Of a stretch of 64,000 nucleotides of DNA, positions 34,522-50,269 are shown one piece after another. The notes under the pieces were generated by a model, which had not been told where the DNA came from, did no database searches, and was given only the letters and a program-made list of their open reading frames with translations. How positions within the stretch are numbered: the first letter of the stretch is position 1; the number at the start of each line of letters is the position of its first letter. Location of the stretch: positions 3,348,001-3,412,000 of the forward strand of contig NZ_JAANIJ010000001.1 of NCBI RefSeq assembly GCF_011174705.1, written 5' to 3'. A program made the position numbers and the translations under genes. The stretch comes from Tessaracoccus coleopterorum (lineage in GTDB: Bacteria; Actinomycetota; Actinomycetes; Propionibacteriales; Propionibacteriaceae).

Positions 34522-35706
34522 ATGCTTCGATACCTGACCGCCGGGGAGTCCCACGGCCAAGCCCTGATCGCCACGATGGAGGGCATTCCCGCCCACGTGC
34601 GCGTCGGGGTCGACGAGATCGCCGAGAACCTGCGCCGCCGCCGGCTCGGGTCGGGCGTGGCGCGCGGATGAAATTCGAGGCCGACGCCGTCACCCTGCTC
34701 GCCGGTTTCCGGCACGGTGAGACCCTCGGCTCACCCATCGCCATTCAGGTCGGCAACACCGAATGGCCCAAGTGGCAGCAGGTGATGGCGCCGGGGAGGT
34801 GGATGAGGAGACCCTCGCCAGCCTCGCCCGCAACGCCCCGCTGACCCGTCCCGCCCGGGCACGCCGACCTGGCGGGCATGCAGAAGTACGACTTCGACGA
34901 GGCCCGTCCCATCCTCGAGAGGGCATCGGCCCGTGAGACCGCGGCCCGCGTCGCGCTCGGCACCGTTGCGCAGGCGTTCCTGCGCCAGGCGCTCGGCATC
35001 GAACTGCTCAGCCACGTGGTCGAGCTCGGCCCCGTCCGCGCCACCAGAGAGGATCTTCCGACCAGGTCCGACCTCGCGGCCATCGACGGGGATCCCGTCC
35101 GCTGCTTCGACCGGGACGCCTCCGTCGCCATGCAGGCGGAGGTCGACGCATGCCACCGCGACGGCGACACCCTCGGTGGGGTCGTCGAGGTCGTGGTGTG
35201 GGGCCTGCCGCCAGGCCTCGGATCCCACTCGCAGGGCGACCGCCGCCTGGACGCGAAGCTCGCCGGGCCCTGATGGGCATCCAGGCCATCAAGGGTGTCG
35301 AGGTCGGAGACGGCTTCGAGCTGGCCCGCACCCGCGGGTCGCTCGCCCACGACGAGATCCTGCCCGGGAGTCGGGCATCCGACGCGCCTCGCACCGCTCC
35401 GGCGGCACCGAGGGCGGCATGTCGACAGGTGAGGTGCTGCGCGTGCGCGCCGCCATGAAGCCCATCGCCACCGTCCCGAGGGCGCTGCGCACCATCGACA
35501 CGGCCACCGGGAGGCCGCGGCCGCGCACCACCAGCGCTCGGATGTCTGTGCGGTGCCCGCGGCGGGTGTGGTGGCCGAGGCCATGGTCGCTCTCGTGCTC
35601 GCCGAGGTGGCGCTCGAGAAGTTCGGCGGCGACTCCGTCGGGGAGACCCGCCGCAACCGTGACGCCTACCTGGAAGATGTCGCGGCACGGGACTGGAGAT
35701 CGGCCG

Positions 35707-35710
<4 letters not shown>
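34522..35710 (+). CDS. aroC: chorismate synthase
   Basis: FMN-dependent last step of the common aromatic pathway. 398 aa after eight repairs (near 34669, 34797, 34850, 34858, 35268, 35367, 35512, 35694). Signatures: [16 protein letters not shown] at the N-terminus, [13 protein letters not shown] (near 34855), [19 protein letters not shown] (near 35224), [17 protein letters not shown] (near 35383), and [16 protein letters not shown] (near 35527). Stop TGA 35708-35710 overlaps the aroK ATG. Confidence 0.94.
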
Positions 35711-38062
<2,352 letters not shown>

Positions 38063-38094
38063 CAGGGTCGGCCGGACACCGGCCACGCATGCAA

Positions 38095-38107
38095 TAGGGT
38101 GTGCCGC
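38095..38107 (+). promoter_or_regulatory. putative leaderless promoter
   Basis: TAGGGT at 38095-38100, 7 nt before ATG 38108. Confidence 0.5.
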
Positions 38108-38754
38108 ATGGAAGAGGTCTTCCGCCTGCTGGGTGGAGCATTGCGCCTCGACCCCGCCATGTTCGCGCGCGTCGACGACCAGCCACTCACCTACATCTGG
38201 CCCGCGCTGGGGGTCGCGCTGATGGCGGCCGCCTCGACGATGCTGGGCAGGTGGCCGTGCTGCTGCTCAACCGCATCCGTGGCTGGCGGCTCGCGACGAG
38301 TCTGCTGATGGGCGCCGTCCTGATGGCGGCCCTCTACGTGATCCAGATGGTCGTGACGTGGAGCGTCGCCTCGGTCGCCCTCCGTCGTCCCTGCCGCTGC
38401 TCCCGCTCGTCGTCGTCGGCCTGCTCGCGCTCGCGCCGCAGGTGTTCAACTTCATCACCGCCTTCCCCACCTCGGCATGCTGTTCGGGCGTGTCCTCGGC
38501 GCCTGGTCGTATCTCGTCATGGTGGTCGGCGTCGCCTACGCCTTCAACCTCCGCTTCCTGTGGGCGCTCGGCTTCACCCTCACGGGCTGGTTGCTCGTCC
38601 AACTCGCCTCACGGCTGCTGCAACGACCGCTGAACCAGGTCTTCTCCACCTCTGGACGATCGCAACCGGCCGCCCCACCATGCTCACGGCCAGCGACATC
38701 CTCGCGGGGTCGCCCGTCGTCCCCGTCACGCTGCGCGACGAGGTGACCCGGTGA
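38108..38754 (+). CDS. polytopic membrane protein, unknown function
   Basis: 216 aa after four repairs (near 38250, 38384, 38471, 38651). About five membrane helices can be seen, for example YIWPALGVALMAAASTML, LATSLLMGAVLMAALYVI, LPLLPLVVVGLLALAPQVF and YLVMVVGVAYAFNLRFLW. The layout is reminiscent of Yip1-type proteins but I do not recognise a firm family. The stop overlaps the GTG of the next gene, so the two products probably act together at the membrane. Confidence 0.7.
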
Positions 38755-39708
38755 TCGCGTGGACGCTCGGGATCCTGGCGCTGATCCTGTTCCTGTTCGT
38801 GCTGCTCTCACCGCTGGAATCGTTGCGCTGGTGGGCCGACCGCGGTGAGCAGGAGGTGCGCCGGACCTTCGAGTCCCTTTCCGAGGACAGGCGCGCCAAG
38901 ACGGACTCGCACCGATTCGTCGTGTACCTCTCCGGCGTCGGCGTGCTCGGAGGCGACCAGCTCTCACGCCGCGAGCTCGCCTGGCTCGACAGCCTCGACG
39001 ACGACCTGACCGACGTGGTCGTGGTCTCCGACGTCTTCCCGTACGCGGTCGACAACCGTGGGCTCCTGCAGAGGGCGACCGTGTGGCTGTGGTCGTTCCT
39101 CGACCGGGCCCGACGCGCCTGGAAGGGCAACCCTCTGCAGTTCCTGATCAATCTGCGCAACATCGCGCAGGTGATGGTGTCGTCCGACCCGCGCTACGGG
39201 CCCACCATCAACATCGGGCTGGCCCAGGAGATCTGGCACTCTCTGCAGCGGCACGGCTACGTGCCCGGCAGCGGAGACCCCGTCGTGCTGATCGGCTTCT
39301 CGGGCGGGGCGCAGATGGCGTTGGGTGCGGGCTGGTACCTGCACGGTATCGGCGTTCCCGTCTCGCTCGTCTCGATCGGGGCATCTTCTCCGACGACCCG
39401 GGGCTCGACCGGATGAGCCACGTGTGGCAGCTCAGCGGAGGGCGTGACCGGCTGCAGCACCTCGGGACGGTGGTATTTCCGGGTCGTTGGCCCACCGCAC
39501 CGCTCTCACCGTGGGGAAGGCCAGGCGCGAGGGCGCGTGAGCGTCATCGACATGGGCCCCATGAAGCACGACGGCGGACAGGCCTATTTCGGTCGGAGCC
39601 GGACGCTCGCGGACGGGCGGACCTTCGCCGAGGCCACCAGGCAGGCCGTCCTCGGCATCCTCGGGGAGCAGCCCGGGCGCTTCCCCAGGCGGCCACGCAG
39701 CCCCGTGA
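38751..39708 (+). CDS. membrane-anchored protein with alpha/beta-hydrolase-like GxSGG motif
   Basis: About 320 aa. One N-terminal membrane helix (WTLGILALILFLFVLLSP), then a soluble domain with VVYLSGVGVLGGDQLSRRE and VVLIGFSGGAQMALGAGW (near 39285), where GFSGG resembles a nucleophile elbow. Later GTVVFPGRW and IDMGPMKHDGGQAYF could supply a late-strand His. Bases lost near 39381, 39507 and 39528. The end is uncertain: the TGA at 39706-39708 requires two more lost bases near 39670-39690. Enzymatic activity is inference only. Confidence 0.62.
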
Positions 39709-39742
39709 GTCCGGCCGGGCCGGGATGCGGCAAGCTGGACCC

Positions 39743-40390
39743 ATGCGCGTGTTCCTTGCCGAAGACCAGTTCCTGCTGCGCCAGGGGCTCGAGAACCTGT
39801 TGCGCAGCAACGGCGTCGAGATCGTCGGGAGCCGACCCGATGGCGATGGTCTTCCCGATCTTCTCGCCTCCTCCGGGGCGGACCTGGCGCTGCTGGACAT
39901 CCGGATGCCGCCGACCAACACCGACGAGGGGATCCGCGCCGCGCTCGAACTGAGGCGGCGCCGCCCCGGGTTCCCGGTGGTGCTGCTCAGCCAGTACGTC
40001 GAGCACCTGTACCTCGACGAACTGCTCGGCGACGGTGGGGGAGCGGTCGGCTATCTCCTGAAGGACCGCGTCTTCGACGATGTCAGCTTCGTCGCGTCGC
40101 TGCGTACGGTCGCGGCCGGAGGCACCGTCGTCGACCCCGAGGTGATCACCTCGCTGATGCAGCGCCAGGTGCTCACGAGCCGGCTCTCGGCGCTGACGGC
40201 CAGGGAGACCGAGGTGCTCGCCCGGATGGCCGAGGGTGAGGCGAACGCGTCCATCGCCCTGCGCCTCGTGGTCACCGAGAAGGCCGTCCAGAAGCACATC
40301 AACGCCATCTTCACGAAGCTGGACCTCAGCGAGGAGCCCAACTCCGCGCGGCGGGTGCTCGCGGTGCTGGCGTTCCTGCGCGGCCGCTGA
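39743..40390 (+). CDS. NarL/LuxR-family response regulator
   Basis: Intact, 215 aa. The receiver domain has the acidic pair in FLAEDQ and the phospho-acceptor Asp in LALLDIRMPP (about residue 52), the Ser/Thr position in VVLLSQYVE and Lys in GYLLKDRV. The C-terminal helix-turn-helix is LTARETEVLARMAEGEANAS...VTEKAVQKHINAIFTKL. A CAAGCT at 39731-39736 lies 6 nt before the ATG and may be a weak leaderless -10. Its partner kinase is encoded convergently 10 nt away, which is unusual. Confidence 0.93.
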   Translation: MRVFLAEDQFLLRQGLENLLRSNGVEIVGSRPDGDGLPDLLASSGADLALLDIRMPPTNTDEGIRAALELRRRRPGFPVVLLSQYVEHLYLDELLGDGGGAVGYLLKDRVFDDVSFVASLRTVAAGGTVVDPEVITSLMQRQVLTSRLSALTARETEVLARMAEGEANASIALRLVVTEKAVQKHINAIFTKLDLSEEPNSARRVLAVLAFLRGR

Positions 40391-40400
40391 CAGGAAAGAC

Positions 40401-41661
40401 TCAGCCGACAGGGCGGGGCACCGAGACGGCCACCACCGTCGGACCCCGACCGGGCTCGCCAACTCGAGGGTGGCGTCGAACGGATCAAGCCGGCGCCGCA
40501 GCCCTGCCAGGCCGCCGTCCGGCGTCTCAACCGCCCCACCGATGCCGTTGTCGGTCACGACGGCGGTCACCGTATCGGGCGTGCCGCCGAGCTCCACCAC
40601 GATCTCCGAGGCGGCCGAATATTTGACGGCGTTGGCCAGCAGCTCGGCGACCGCGAAGTACAGAGCGGTCTCGAGCGTCGGCACCAGCCGGTCGCCCAGG
40701 GTGCTGACGATGCGGGTGTCGATCGCCGAGCCCGCGGCCAGCGACCGCAGCGCCTCGGCGAGGCCGCGGTCGGCGAGGATCGGCGGCCTGATCCCGCGCA
40801 CCAGCGAGCGCAGTTCCGACAACGCCGCCGACGAGTCGCTCTTCGCCTCCTGCAGCATGGCGCGGGCGGCCTCAGGGTCGACCTCCAGGAGCCGCGACGC
40901 CTGGGTCAGCGTCATGCCCATCGTCACGAGCCGAGCCTGCGCCCCGTCGTGCAGGTCCCGCTCGATGCGGCGGATCTCCGCCTCCTGCAGCTCCAGCGCC
41001 GTGCGCCGCGACGCGGACAGCGTCGCCACCCGCTGCTCGAGCGAGGCGCTCACGTCGGTGGCGAGCATGAAGCCGACCCACCGGGCGTGGATGCGTTGCA
41101 CGATCCGGGCGGCCACGGGGGCGGCGGACAGGAGGGCCAACCCACCCAGTGCCGCCAGGAGGGTGACGGAGGCGTCGTAGTAGTAGAAGTAGTACCCGTC
41201 GGCCAAAATGAACAAGGAGTCGAGGAACAGCCAGAGCCCGGTGCCGACCATCACCAGGGGCAGCGCGGCGCCCAGCAGGGTGGCCGCCGGGTTGACGATG
41301 TGCCAGTCCAGGTCGCGGGCCCGAGCCCGGTCCTGCAGCTGGGCACCCAGCTGGGTCAGGCCGGGCCCTTCGTGGGACCGACCGCCTCGTAGGTGGTCGT
41401 CAGCGCCCGGCCCCGACGCTCCGACGCCCAGCGGCGCTGGCGGTCGGCGCCCCGCTCCAGGGCGGTGAAGCTCCGGGCCACCGATCCGATGCCCAGCAGC
41501 GACAGCAGGGTGGCGCAGGTCCACCGCAGCATGGTGAGGACCTCGAGCAGTGCGTAGCCGAGCAGCCTTCCCAACTCGATCATCGTGCTGGTGTCGCGCA
41601 GCAGGCGGCGGCTGATGCCACCGGAGGCGGATCGGTGCTGGTTCGGTGTCGGCTCGGGCAT
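40401..41661 (-). CDS. HisKA_3-type sensor histidine kinase
   Basis: About 420 aa after repairs near 41368 and 40450. N-terminal half membrane-bound: a hydrophobic stretch near residues 35-60, then [20 protein letters not shown] and a [18 protein letters not shown] helix, with the aromatic cluster YYFYYYD between them. Phospho-acceptor box [18 protein letters not shown] (His at about 237) and HATPase motifs [22 protein letters not shown] and [10 protein letters not shown]. Class of NarX/DesK-type kinases, partner of the convergent regulator. Signal unknown. Confidence 0.9.
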
Positions 41662-41700
41662 GGCACCAGCATGCCCGGCCCCGACGGTGGTGTCCCGGGT

Positions 41701-41734
41701 GGGGCACGTGTCCCGAGGTGGTGCCTGCACCACC
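41701..41734. promoter_or_regulatory. paired palindromes, candidate operator
   Basis: GGGGCACGTGTCCC at 41701-41714 is a near-perfect dyad, and GGTGGTGC-CT-GCACCACC at 41717-41734 is perfect with 8-nt arms. They lie 40-73 nt upstream of the kinase start on its own strand and could bind the partner response regulator. No binding is known. Confidence 0.4.
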
Positions 41735-41793
41735 ACGAATCCGGGTGGCAGCGCTCCAGACCCGGGAAGACCCGGCCCGTAGCGTGTGGGATC

Positions 41794-41997
41794 ATGCCCT
41801 TCACCAGCGCCCAGGCGATCGCCCTCATCCTCTGCGTCGCCCTCACCTGCGCTACCTTCCGGATCTGGCCACGATGTGGTCAGGGGATCCGCGCGTCTTG
41901 GGCGATGGGGACCCGTGCGGTAGAGTGCAACGCTGGCCGCTTGAGTGCCGCAGTCCGCGACGAGGAGTTCCAAACATGGCGTCAACCAACGATCTGA
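41794..41997 (+). CDS. doubtful small hydrophobic protein
   Basis: 67 codons starting [20 protein letters not shown], which could be a membrane or signal segment. TAGCGT at 41780-41785 is 8 nt before the ATG, matching the leaderless pattern. Against it: the second half is of ordinary noncoding composition, covers the efp promoter and overlaps the efp start. If real, it may be truncated by a lost base. No family recognised. Confidence 0.22.
   Translation: MPFTSAQAIALILCVALTCATFRIWPRCGQGIRASWAMGTRAVECNAGRLSAAVRDEEFQTWRQPTI
41898..41926 (+). promoter_or_regulatory. putative efp promoter
   Basis: TTGGGC at 41898-41903 and TAGAGT at 41921-41926, spaced by 17 nt. A leader of about 43 nt with GAGGAG at 41962-41967 precedes the efp ATG. 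Confidence 0.45.
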
Positions 41998-42542
41998 AGA
42001 ACGGCATGGTTCTGGATCTCGATGGTCAGCTCTGGCAGGTTCTGTGGTTCCAGCACCACAAGCCGGGCAAGGGCAACACCGTCGTGCGTTCGAAGCTGAA
42101 GCACGTGCTGACCGGCAAGATCATCGACAAGACGTTCAACTCCGACACCAAGGTCGACACCGCAACGGTCGACCGTCGCGAGATGCAGTACCTGTACATG
42201 GACGGCGACGACTACGTGTTCATGGACAACACCTCGTTCGAGCAGTTCATGATCTCCGCGGAGACCGTCGGCGACGCCAGGGACTTCATGCTGGAGAACC
42301 AGAATGCGATCGTCGCCACCCACGAGGGCAACCCGCTGTTCATCGAGCTCCCGGCCTCGGTCGAGCTCGAGGTGACCTACACCGAGCCCGGCCTGCAGGG
42401 CGACCGCTCCACCGGCGGCACCAAGCCCGCCACGCTGGAGACGGGCAAGCAGATCCAGGTCCCGTTGTTCATCACCACCGGTGAGCGCATCAAGGTCGAC
42501 ACCCGTGAGGGCGGCTCCTACCTGGGTCGCGTCTCCAGCTAG
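41976..42542 (+). CDS. efp: elongation factor P
   Basis: Relieves ribosome stalling at polyproline. Intact, 188 aa. Three OB-like domains; the loop with the modifiable position reads [16 protein letters not shown], so the tip residue is Lys32 in the KPGKG type. TPATLETG-like [14 protein letters not shown] and GSYLGRV close the C-terminal domain. The stop is followed at once by the nusB ATG (0-nt gap). Confidence 0.97.
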   Translation: MASTNDLKNGMVLDLDGQLWQVLWFQHHKPGKGNTVVRSKLKHVLTGKIIDKTFNSDTKVDTATVDRREMQYLYMDGDDYVFMDNTSFEQFMISAETVGDARDFMLENQNAIVATHEGNPLFIELPASVELEVTYTEPGLQGDRSTGGTKPATLETGKQIQVPLFITTGERIKVDTREGGSYLGRVSS

Positions 42543-42971
42543 ATGGCAGAGGTAAGGCCCCACTACAGCTCGCAGACGAAGGCGCGCAAGGCCGCCCTGG
42601 ACATCTTGTTCATGGCGGAGCAGCGCGGCGACTCCATCAGCGAGACGTTCGCCGAACAGCGCTCCCTCTCCGGTAGTACTGTGCGGGAGCTGACCACCGA
42701 CATCGTGCTCGGCGTCGCCGCCCACCTGATGGAGATCGACCAGCGCATCGCGGAGTCCACCAGCATGGCGTGGCCCCTCGAGCGCATGCCGTCGGTCGAC
42801 CGGAACCTGGCGCGGATGGCGATCTTCGAGCTCGACCACACCGACACCCCTCCGCCGGCGGTCATCTCCGAGGCAGTGCGCCTCGCGGGTGACCTCTCGA
42901 CGGACGAATCCCCGGCATTCCTGAACGGACTGCTGTCAAAGGCCTTGGCGGCCAAGCCGACAACGAACTGA
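42543..42971 (+). CDS. nusB: transcription antitermination factor NusB
   Basis: Part of the rRNA antitermination complex with NusE (S10). Intact, 142 aa, all-helical. KARKAALDILFMAEQRG at the N-terminus, then IAESTSMAWPLERMPSVDRN and RMAIFELDH with the conserved hydrophobic/Arg pattern, ending PAFLNGLLSKALA. Directly behind efp as in other actinomycetes. Confidence 0.95.
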   Translation: MAEVRPHYSSQTKARKAALDILFMAEQRGDSISETFAEQRSLSGSTVRELTTDIVLGVAAHLMEIDQRIAESTSMAWPLERMPSVDRNLARMAIFELDHTDTPPPAVISEAVRLAGDLSTDESPAFLNGLLSKALAAKPTTN

Positions 42972-42989
42972 AGCCCTAGAGAGGTACGC

Positions 42990-44111
42990 ATGAGTTCCCT
43001 TCCTGCACTGTTGGTTCTGGAGGATGGGCGCGTATTTCGTGGCCGTTCCTACGGCGCCGCGGGTGAGACCTTCGGAGAGCTGGTCTTCTCCACCGGCATG
43101 TCCGGCTACCAGGAGACCCTGACCGACCCGAGCTACCGGGGGCAGGTCGTCCTGATGACGGCCCCCACATCGGCAACACCGGGTGGAACGACGAGGACGG
43201 CGAGTCCGGCCGCATCTGGGTGCAGGGCTTCATCGTCCGCGACCCCGCGCCGCGACCGTCCAACTGGCGCTCCCGCCGGAAGTTGGACGACGAACTCGCC
43301 GATCAGGGCATCGTGGGGATCAGCGACATCGACACCCGTGCCCTCACCCGCCACGTCCGCGACCGCGGCGTGATGCGGGTGGGTATCTCCACCGAGACGC
43401 TCAATCCTGAGGAACTCCTCGCGAAGGTCGTGGCGCAGCCCTGATGGCCGGCCGCGACCTCGTGGGCGACGTCACCACCGACACCCACTACGTGGTGCCG
43501 GCACAGGGTGAGAAACGCGCCACGGTCGTGGCCGTCGACCTGGGCATCAAGTCCATGACCCCCACCCAGCTCGCGGCCCGCGGCCTCGAGGTGCATGTCG
43601 TACCCGCGCACACCACCTTCGAGGCGCTCATGGAGTACGCCCCGACGGCGTCTTCTTCAGCAACGGCCCCGGTGACCCGGCCACCGCGGTCGGCCCCATC
43701 GGCGTGCTGCGCCAGGTGCTGGAGGCCGGGGTGCCCTACTTCGGCATCTGCTTCGGTAACCAGCTCTTCGGCCGCGCCCTCGGGCTCGACACCTACAAGC
43801 TGAAGTTCGGCCACCGCGGCATCAATCAGCCGGTCGTCGACCGGACCACCGGCAAGGTCGAGATCACCGCGCACAACCACGGCTTCGCCGTCGCCGCCCC
43901 CTCGACGCCGCCATCCCCACCGAGTTCGGTGACGTGACGGTCAGCCACGTCTGCCTCAACGACGACGTCGTGGAGGGCCTCGAGCTCCGCCGCGACGGCC
44001 GCCTGGTCGCCTTCTCGGTGCAGTACCACCCGAGGCTGCCGCGGGCCCGCACGACGCCAACTACCTGTTCGACCGGTTCGCCGACGTGCTGTCGGCCGGA
44101 AAGGAAGCCTG

Positions 44112-44112
<1 letters not shown>
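42990..44112 (+). CDS. carA: carbamoyl-phosphate synthase small subunit
   Basis: Glutaminase subunit supplying ammonia to CarB. 375 aa after five repairs (near 43168, 43441, 43637, 43900, 44031). N-terminal domain ([16 protein letters not shown]), then the GATase with [10 protein letters not shown], the catalytic Cys in [15 protein letters not shown] (near 43740), HRGINQPV and [15 protein letters not shown] 42990 follows GAGAGG. The usual pyrR-pyrB-pyrC genes are not upstream; nusB is. Confidence 0.95.
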
Positions 44113-47411
<3,299 letters not shown>

Positions 47412-47415
<4 letters not shown>

Positions 47416-48456
47416 GCGCGCTCGGCACCCGGATCCTGCGTTCCGGTTACCACGTCCTGCGCGCCGGCCTGTTCCGCTACGCGGGTGGGACGCGGAGCGG
47501 GTGCACGAGCAGACCATCTCCCTGCTGAGCCGGGTGCCGGGGGCGCCCGGCCCGGGTGGCCGACCCGTCACAGTGGCGGGGTCCGGTTCCCCAACCGGGT
47601 CGGCCTCGCCGCCGGACTCGACAAGGACGGCGTCGCGGCCCAGGCGTGGGCGCGGTTCGGGTTCGGCTTCGCCGAACTCGGCACTGTCACCGCCCAGGCC
47701 CAGCCCGGGAACCCGAAGCCCCGCATGTTCCGGGCCATCGCGAGCCGCGGCATCATCAACCGGATGGGTTTCAACAACCGGGGCGCCGAGGCGCTCGCGC
47801 AGACGCTGCGCGACAAGGGCGTGGAGCGCGGCAACGGGGCCCTCGGGATCCCGCTCGGAATTTCCATCGGCAAGACGAAGGCCACCCCCTCGCCGATGCC
47901 ACCGCCGACTACCTCACGTCGCTGCGCCTCCTGGCCCGCTGGCCGACTACGTGGCTGTCAACGTGTCGAGCCCCAACACCCCGGGGCTGCGTAGCCTGCA
48001 GGCGGCCGGTGAACTGGCCGACCTGGTCGGAGCACTCACCGCCGAGGCGGCCGTTCTCTCGCAGCGGCCGGTGCCGATCTTCGTCAAGCTCGCCCCCGAC
48101 CTCGAGGGGAGCGACCTGACCGAGACGCTCGCCGTCCTGAACGACTCGGCCGTGAGCGGCCTGATCGCCACCAACACGACGCTGTCGCGGGCGGGCCTCG
48201 CCGACGCCGACCGCCGGCTGGCCGACGAGGCGGGCGGCCTGAGCGGCGCCCCGCTGACGGCCAGGGCTCTGGCCTTCGTGGAGCGGCTCGCCGGATCCAC
48301 CGACCTGCCCGTGATGGGCGTCGGCGGCATCATGAGCCCGGCAGACGGGCGCGCATGCTCGACGCGGGCGCCACCCTGCTGCAGCTCTACACCGGCTTCA
48401 TCTTCGAGGGCCCCGCCCTCATCTCGGGCATCAACGACGGAAGGACCACCCCGTGA
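47412..48456 (+). CDS. pyrD: dihydroorotate dehydrogenase, class 2 (quinone)
   Basis: 349 aa after five repairs (near 47489, 47580, 47888, 47933, 48345). The N-terminal amphipathic extension ([20 protein letters not shown]) and [20 protein letters not shown] mark the membrane-associated, quinone-using class 2 enzyme. [14 protein letters not shown] (near 47960) is the FMN/substrate loop with catalytic Ser expected there; [15 protein letters not shown] and [11 protein letters not shown] follow. So pyrimidine synthesis is coupled to the respiratory chain. Confidence 0.94.
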
Positions 48457-49254
48457 CCTACGCGGAACGCCTCACCCGGCTCACGGCTGAGCGTGGCCGC
48501 CTCTGCGTCGGGATCGACCCGATGCCCGGCGTGCTCGACGCGTGGGGCCTCACGCGCGACATCCGGGGCCTCGAGCGCTGCGCCCGCGGGATCGTCGAGG
48601 CCCTCGGCCCCCGGATCGCCGTGTTCAAGCCGCAGTCCGCGTTCTTCGAGGCCTACGGCTCGCGGGGCGTCGCGGTCCTCGAACGGGTCCTCGCCGACAT
48701 CAGGGCCACTGGCGCCCTGTCCATCCTCGACGTCAAACGCGGCGACATCGGCTCGTCCATGCAGGGCTACGCCGACGCCTTCCTCGGTGAGGGCGCCCCC
48801 TGTGGGCCGACGCCGTCACCGTCAGCCCCTACCTCGGCGTCGGGCCCTCCGGCCCGCCATCGACGCGGCGGTCGCGGGAGGGCAGGGGTCTACGTGCTGG
48901 CCCGCACCTCGAACCCGGATGGCGCACCCGTGCAGCTCGCCCGGGCGGGGAGTCCACCGTCGCCCAGCACGTCGTCGACGAGGCGCGGGCCATGAACCCG
49001 ACCCACGACGGCGCCGTCGGGCTCGTCGTCGGAGCCACGCACAGCGACCCCGGCTGCGACCTGTCCGGCTTCAACGGGTCGATCCTGGTTCCCGGCATCG
49101 GTGCGCAGGGCGGCACCGTCGAATCCCTGGGGCGGTGTTCGGTGACGCGTTGTCCCATGTGCTGCCGACCGCCAGCCGCGACGTCATCGGATACGGTGCC
49201 GGTGAGCTCGAGGAACGGGCCGCAATATTGTTGAATTCGGTGGGTAAACTCTGA
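48453..49254 (+). CDS. pyrF: orotidine 5'-phosphate decarboxylase (type 2)
   Basis: 268 aa after five repairs (near 48797, 48845, 48889, 48948, 49132). CVGIDPMPGVLDAWGL near the N-terminus, VFKPQSAFFEAYGSRG, the catalytic SILDVKRGDIGSSMQGYAD (near 48721), VLARTSNPDG and LVPGIGAQGG. This is the longer PyrF family seen in actinomycetes. GTG overlaps the pyrD stop. Confidence 0.94.
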
Positions 49255-49272
49255 ATATTGCCGGATAGCTAC

Positions 49273-49320
49273 TGACTTTCGGCCAGAACCCGGTAGATTC
49301 TACTCGGCACCGACGGTGCC
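49273..49320 (+). promoter_or_regulatory. putative mihF promoter and leader hairpin
   Basis: TAGATT at 49294-49299 as -10, with TGACTT at 49273-49278 as a weak -35 (15-nt spacer). Just downstream, GGCACC-GAC-GGTGCC (49306-49320) can fold in the leader. This stretch is locally AT-rich compared with its neighbours. Confidence 0.4.
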
Positions 49321-49353
49321 ACTTCGAATAGTCATGTGTTGAAGGGACATTCA

Positions 49354-49665
49354 ATGACGATTCCTCAATTGAGCAGCGAGCAGCTGGGCGCAGCCCGGGA
49401 GGCCGCGACGCAGGCCCGCAGGGCCCGCGCCGAGCTCAAGGACCAGGTCAAGAGCGGAGAGCTGACATTCAGCCAGGCGCTCGAGAAGGCCATGGCCGAT
49501 GAGACGTTGTCGAGGATCAAGGTGGTCGACCTGCTCCGCTCGATTCCGCGCATCGGCGTGACCCGCGCCACGGAGACGATGGAGAACCTCGAGATCGCGG
49601 CCAACCGCCGCATCCGTGGCCTCGGACGTCATCAGGTTGAGCGACTGCACGAGTTGTTCAACTGA
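49354..49665 (+). CDS. mihF: actinobacterial integration host factor (mIHF)
   Basis: Nucleoid-associated DNA-binding protein restricted to actinobacteria. Intact, 103 aa from ATG 49354, the usual core length. LSSEQLGAAREAATQARRAR (long N-terminal helix), FSQALEKAMAD, then the H2TH-like DNA-binding part LLRSIPRIGVTRATETME and RRIRGLGRHQVERLHELF. GAAGGGA at 49341-49347 fits ATG 49354 better than ATG 49336. Sits between pyrF and gmk as in other actinomycetes. Confidence 0.96.
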   Translation: MTIPQLSSEQLGAAREAATQARRARAELKDQVKSGELTFSQALEKAMADETLSRIKVVDLLRSIPRIGVTRATETMENLEIAANRRIRGLGRHQVERLHELFN

Positions 49666-49678
49666 GCACCCCTTGACC

Positions 49679-49691
49679 TAAGCTCGGCCTG
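49679..49691 (+). promoter_or_regulatory. putative leaderless promoter for gmk
   Basis: TAAGCT at 49679-49684, 7 nt before GTG 49692; only 26 nt separate mihF from gmk. Confidence 0.5.
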
Positions 49692-50243
49692 GTGACTACA
49701 TCCCATGTGTGGGTGATCTCCGGGCCGAGCGCGGTCGGAAAGGGAACGGTCTGCGCGCGGCTCAAGGAGCTTCACCCCGAGTTGTTCTACTCGGTTTCGA
49801 TGACGACGCGCGATGCGCGACCCGGTGAGCTGGAGGGCGATTCCTACCACTTCGTGGGGTCGACGACTTCCAACGGCTCATCGGCCAGGGCGAGTTCCTC
49901 GAATGGGCCGTCGTACACGGCACCAACTTCTACGGCACCCCCGCGGCCCGGTCCTGGAGGCCCTCGGGCAGGGACGCCAGGTGGTCCTCGAGATCGATCT
50001 CCAGGGCGCCCGCCAGGTCAAGCAGAACCTCCCGAGGCCCGCCTCGTGTTCCTCACCCCGCCCTCCTGGGACGAGCTCGTCCACCGGCTGCAGGGCAGGG
50101 GCACCGAGGACGAGTCCACCCAGGCCCGCCGCCTCGCCACCGCAAAGGTCGAGCTCGAGGCGATCGCGGAGGCCGACCACGTCGTCGAGAATCGCGACAT
50201 AGAAGACACCGTCAAGACTTTGGTAAGCTTGATGGGCTTGTGA
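49692..50243 (+). CDS. gmk: guanylate kinase
   Basis: Phosphorylates GMP to GDP. 184 aa after repairs near 49858, 49943 and 50035. P-loop [19 protein letters not shown]-binding [38 protein letters not shown], and [16 protein letters not shown]. Start GTG 49692 behind a leaderless promoter. A TAAGCT inside its end (50223-50228) may serve rpoZ. Confidence 0.94.
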   Translation: MTTSHVWVISGPSAVGKGTVCARLKELHPELFYSVSMTTRDARPGELEGDSYHFVGSTTSNGSSARASSSNGPSYTAPTSTAPPRPGPGGPRAGTPGGPRDRSPGRPPGQAEPPEARLVFLTPPSWDELVHRLQGRGTEDESTQARRLATAKVELEAIAEADHVVENRDIEDTVKTLVSLMGL

Positions 50244-50269
50244 TCAATCCCCGTTATCGAAGGATCACC

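Larger units (their letters stand above)
41662..41975. other. 314-nt intergenic region between the kinase gene and efp
   Basis: Divergent regulatory region. It holds two adjacent dyads (41701-41714 and 41717-41734), a TANNNT box before a doubtful small reading frame at 41794, and the efp promoter at 41898-41926. Nothing else was recognised. Confidence 0.6.
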
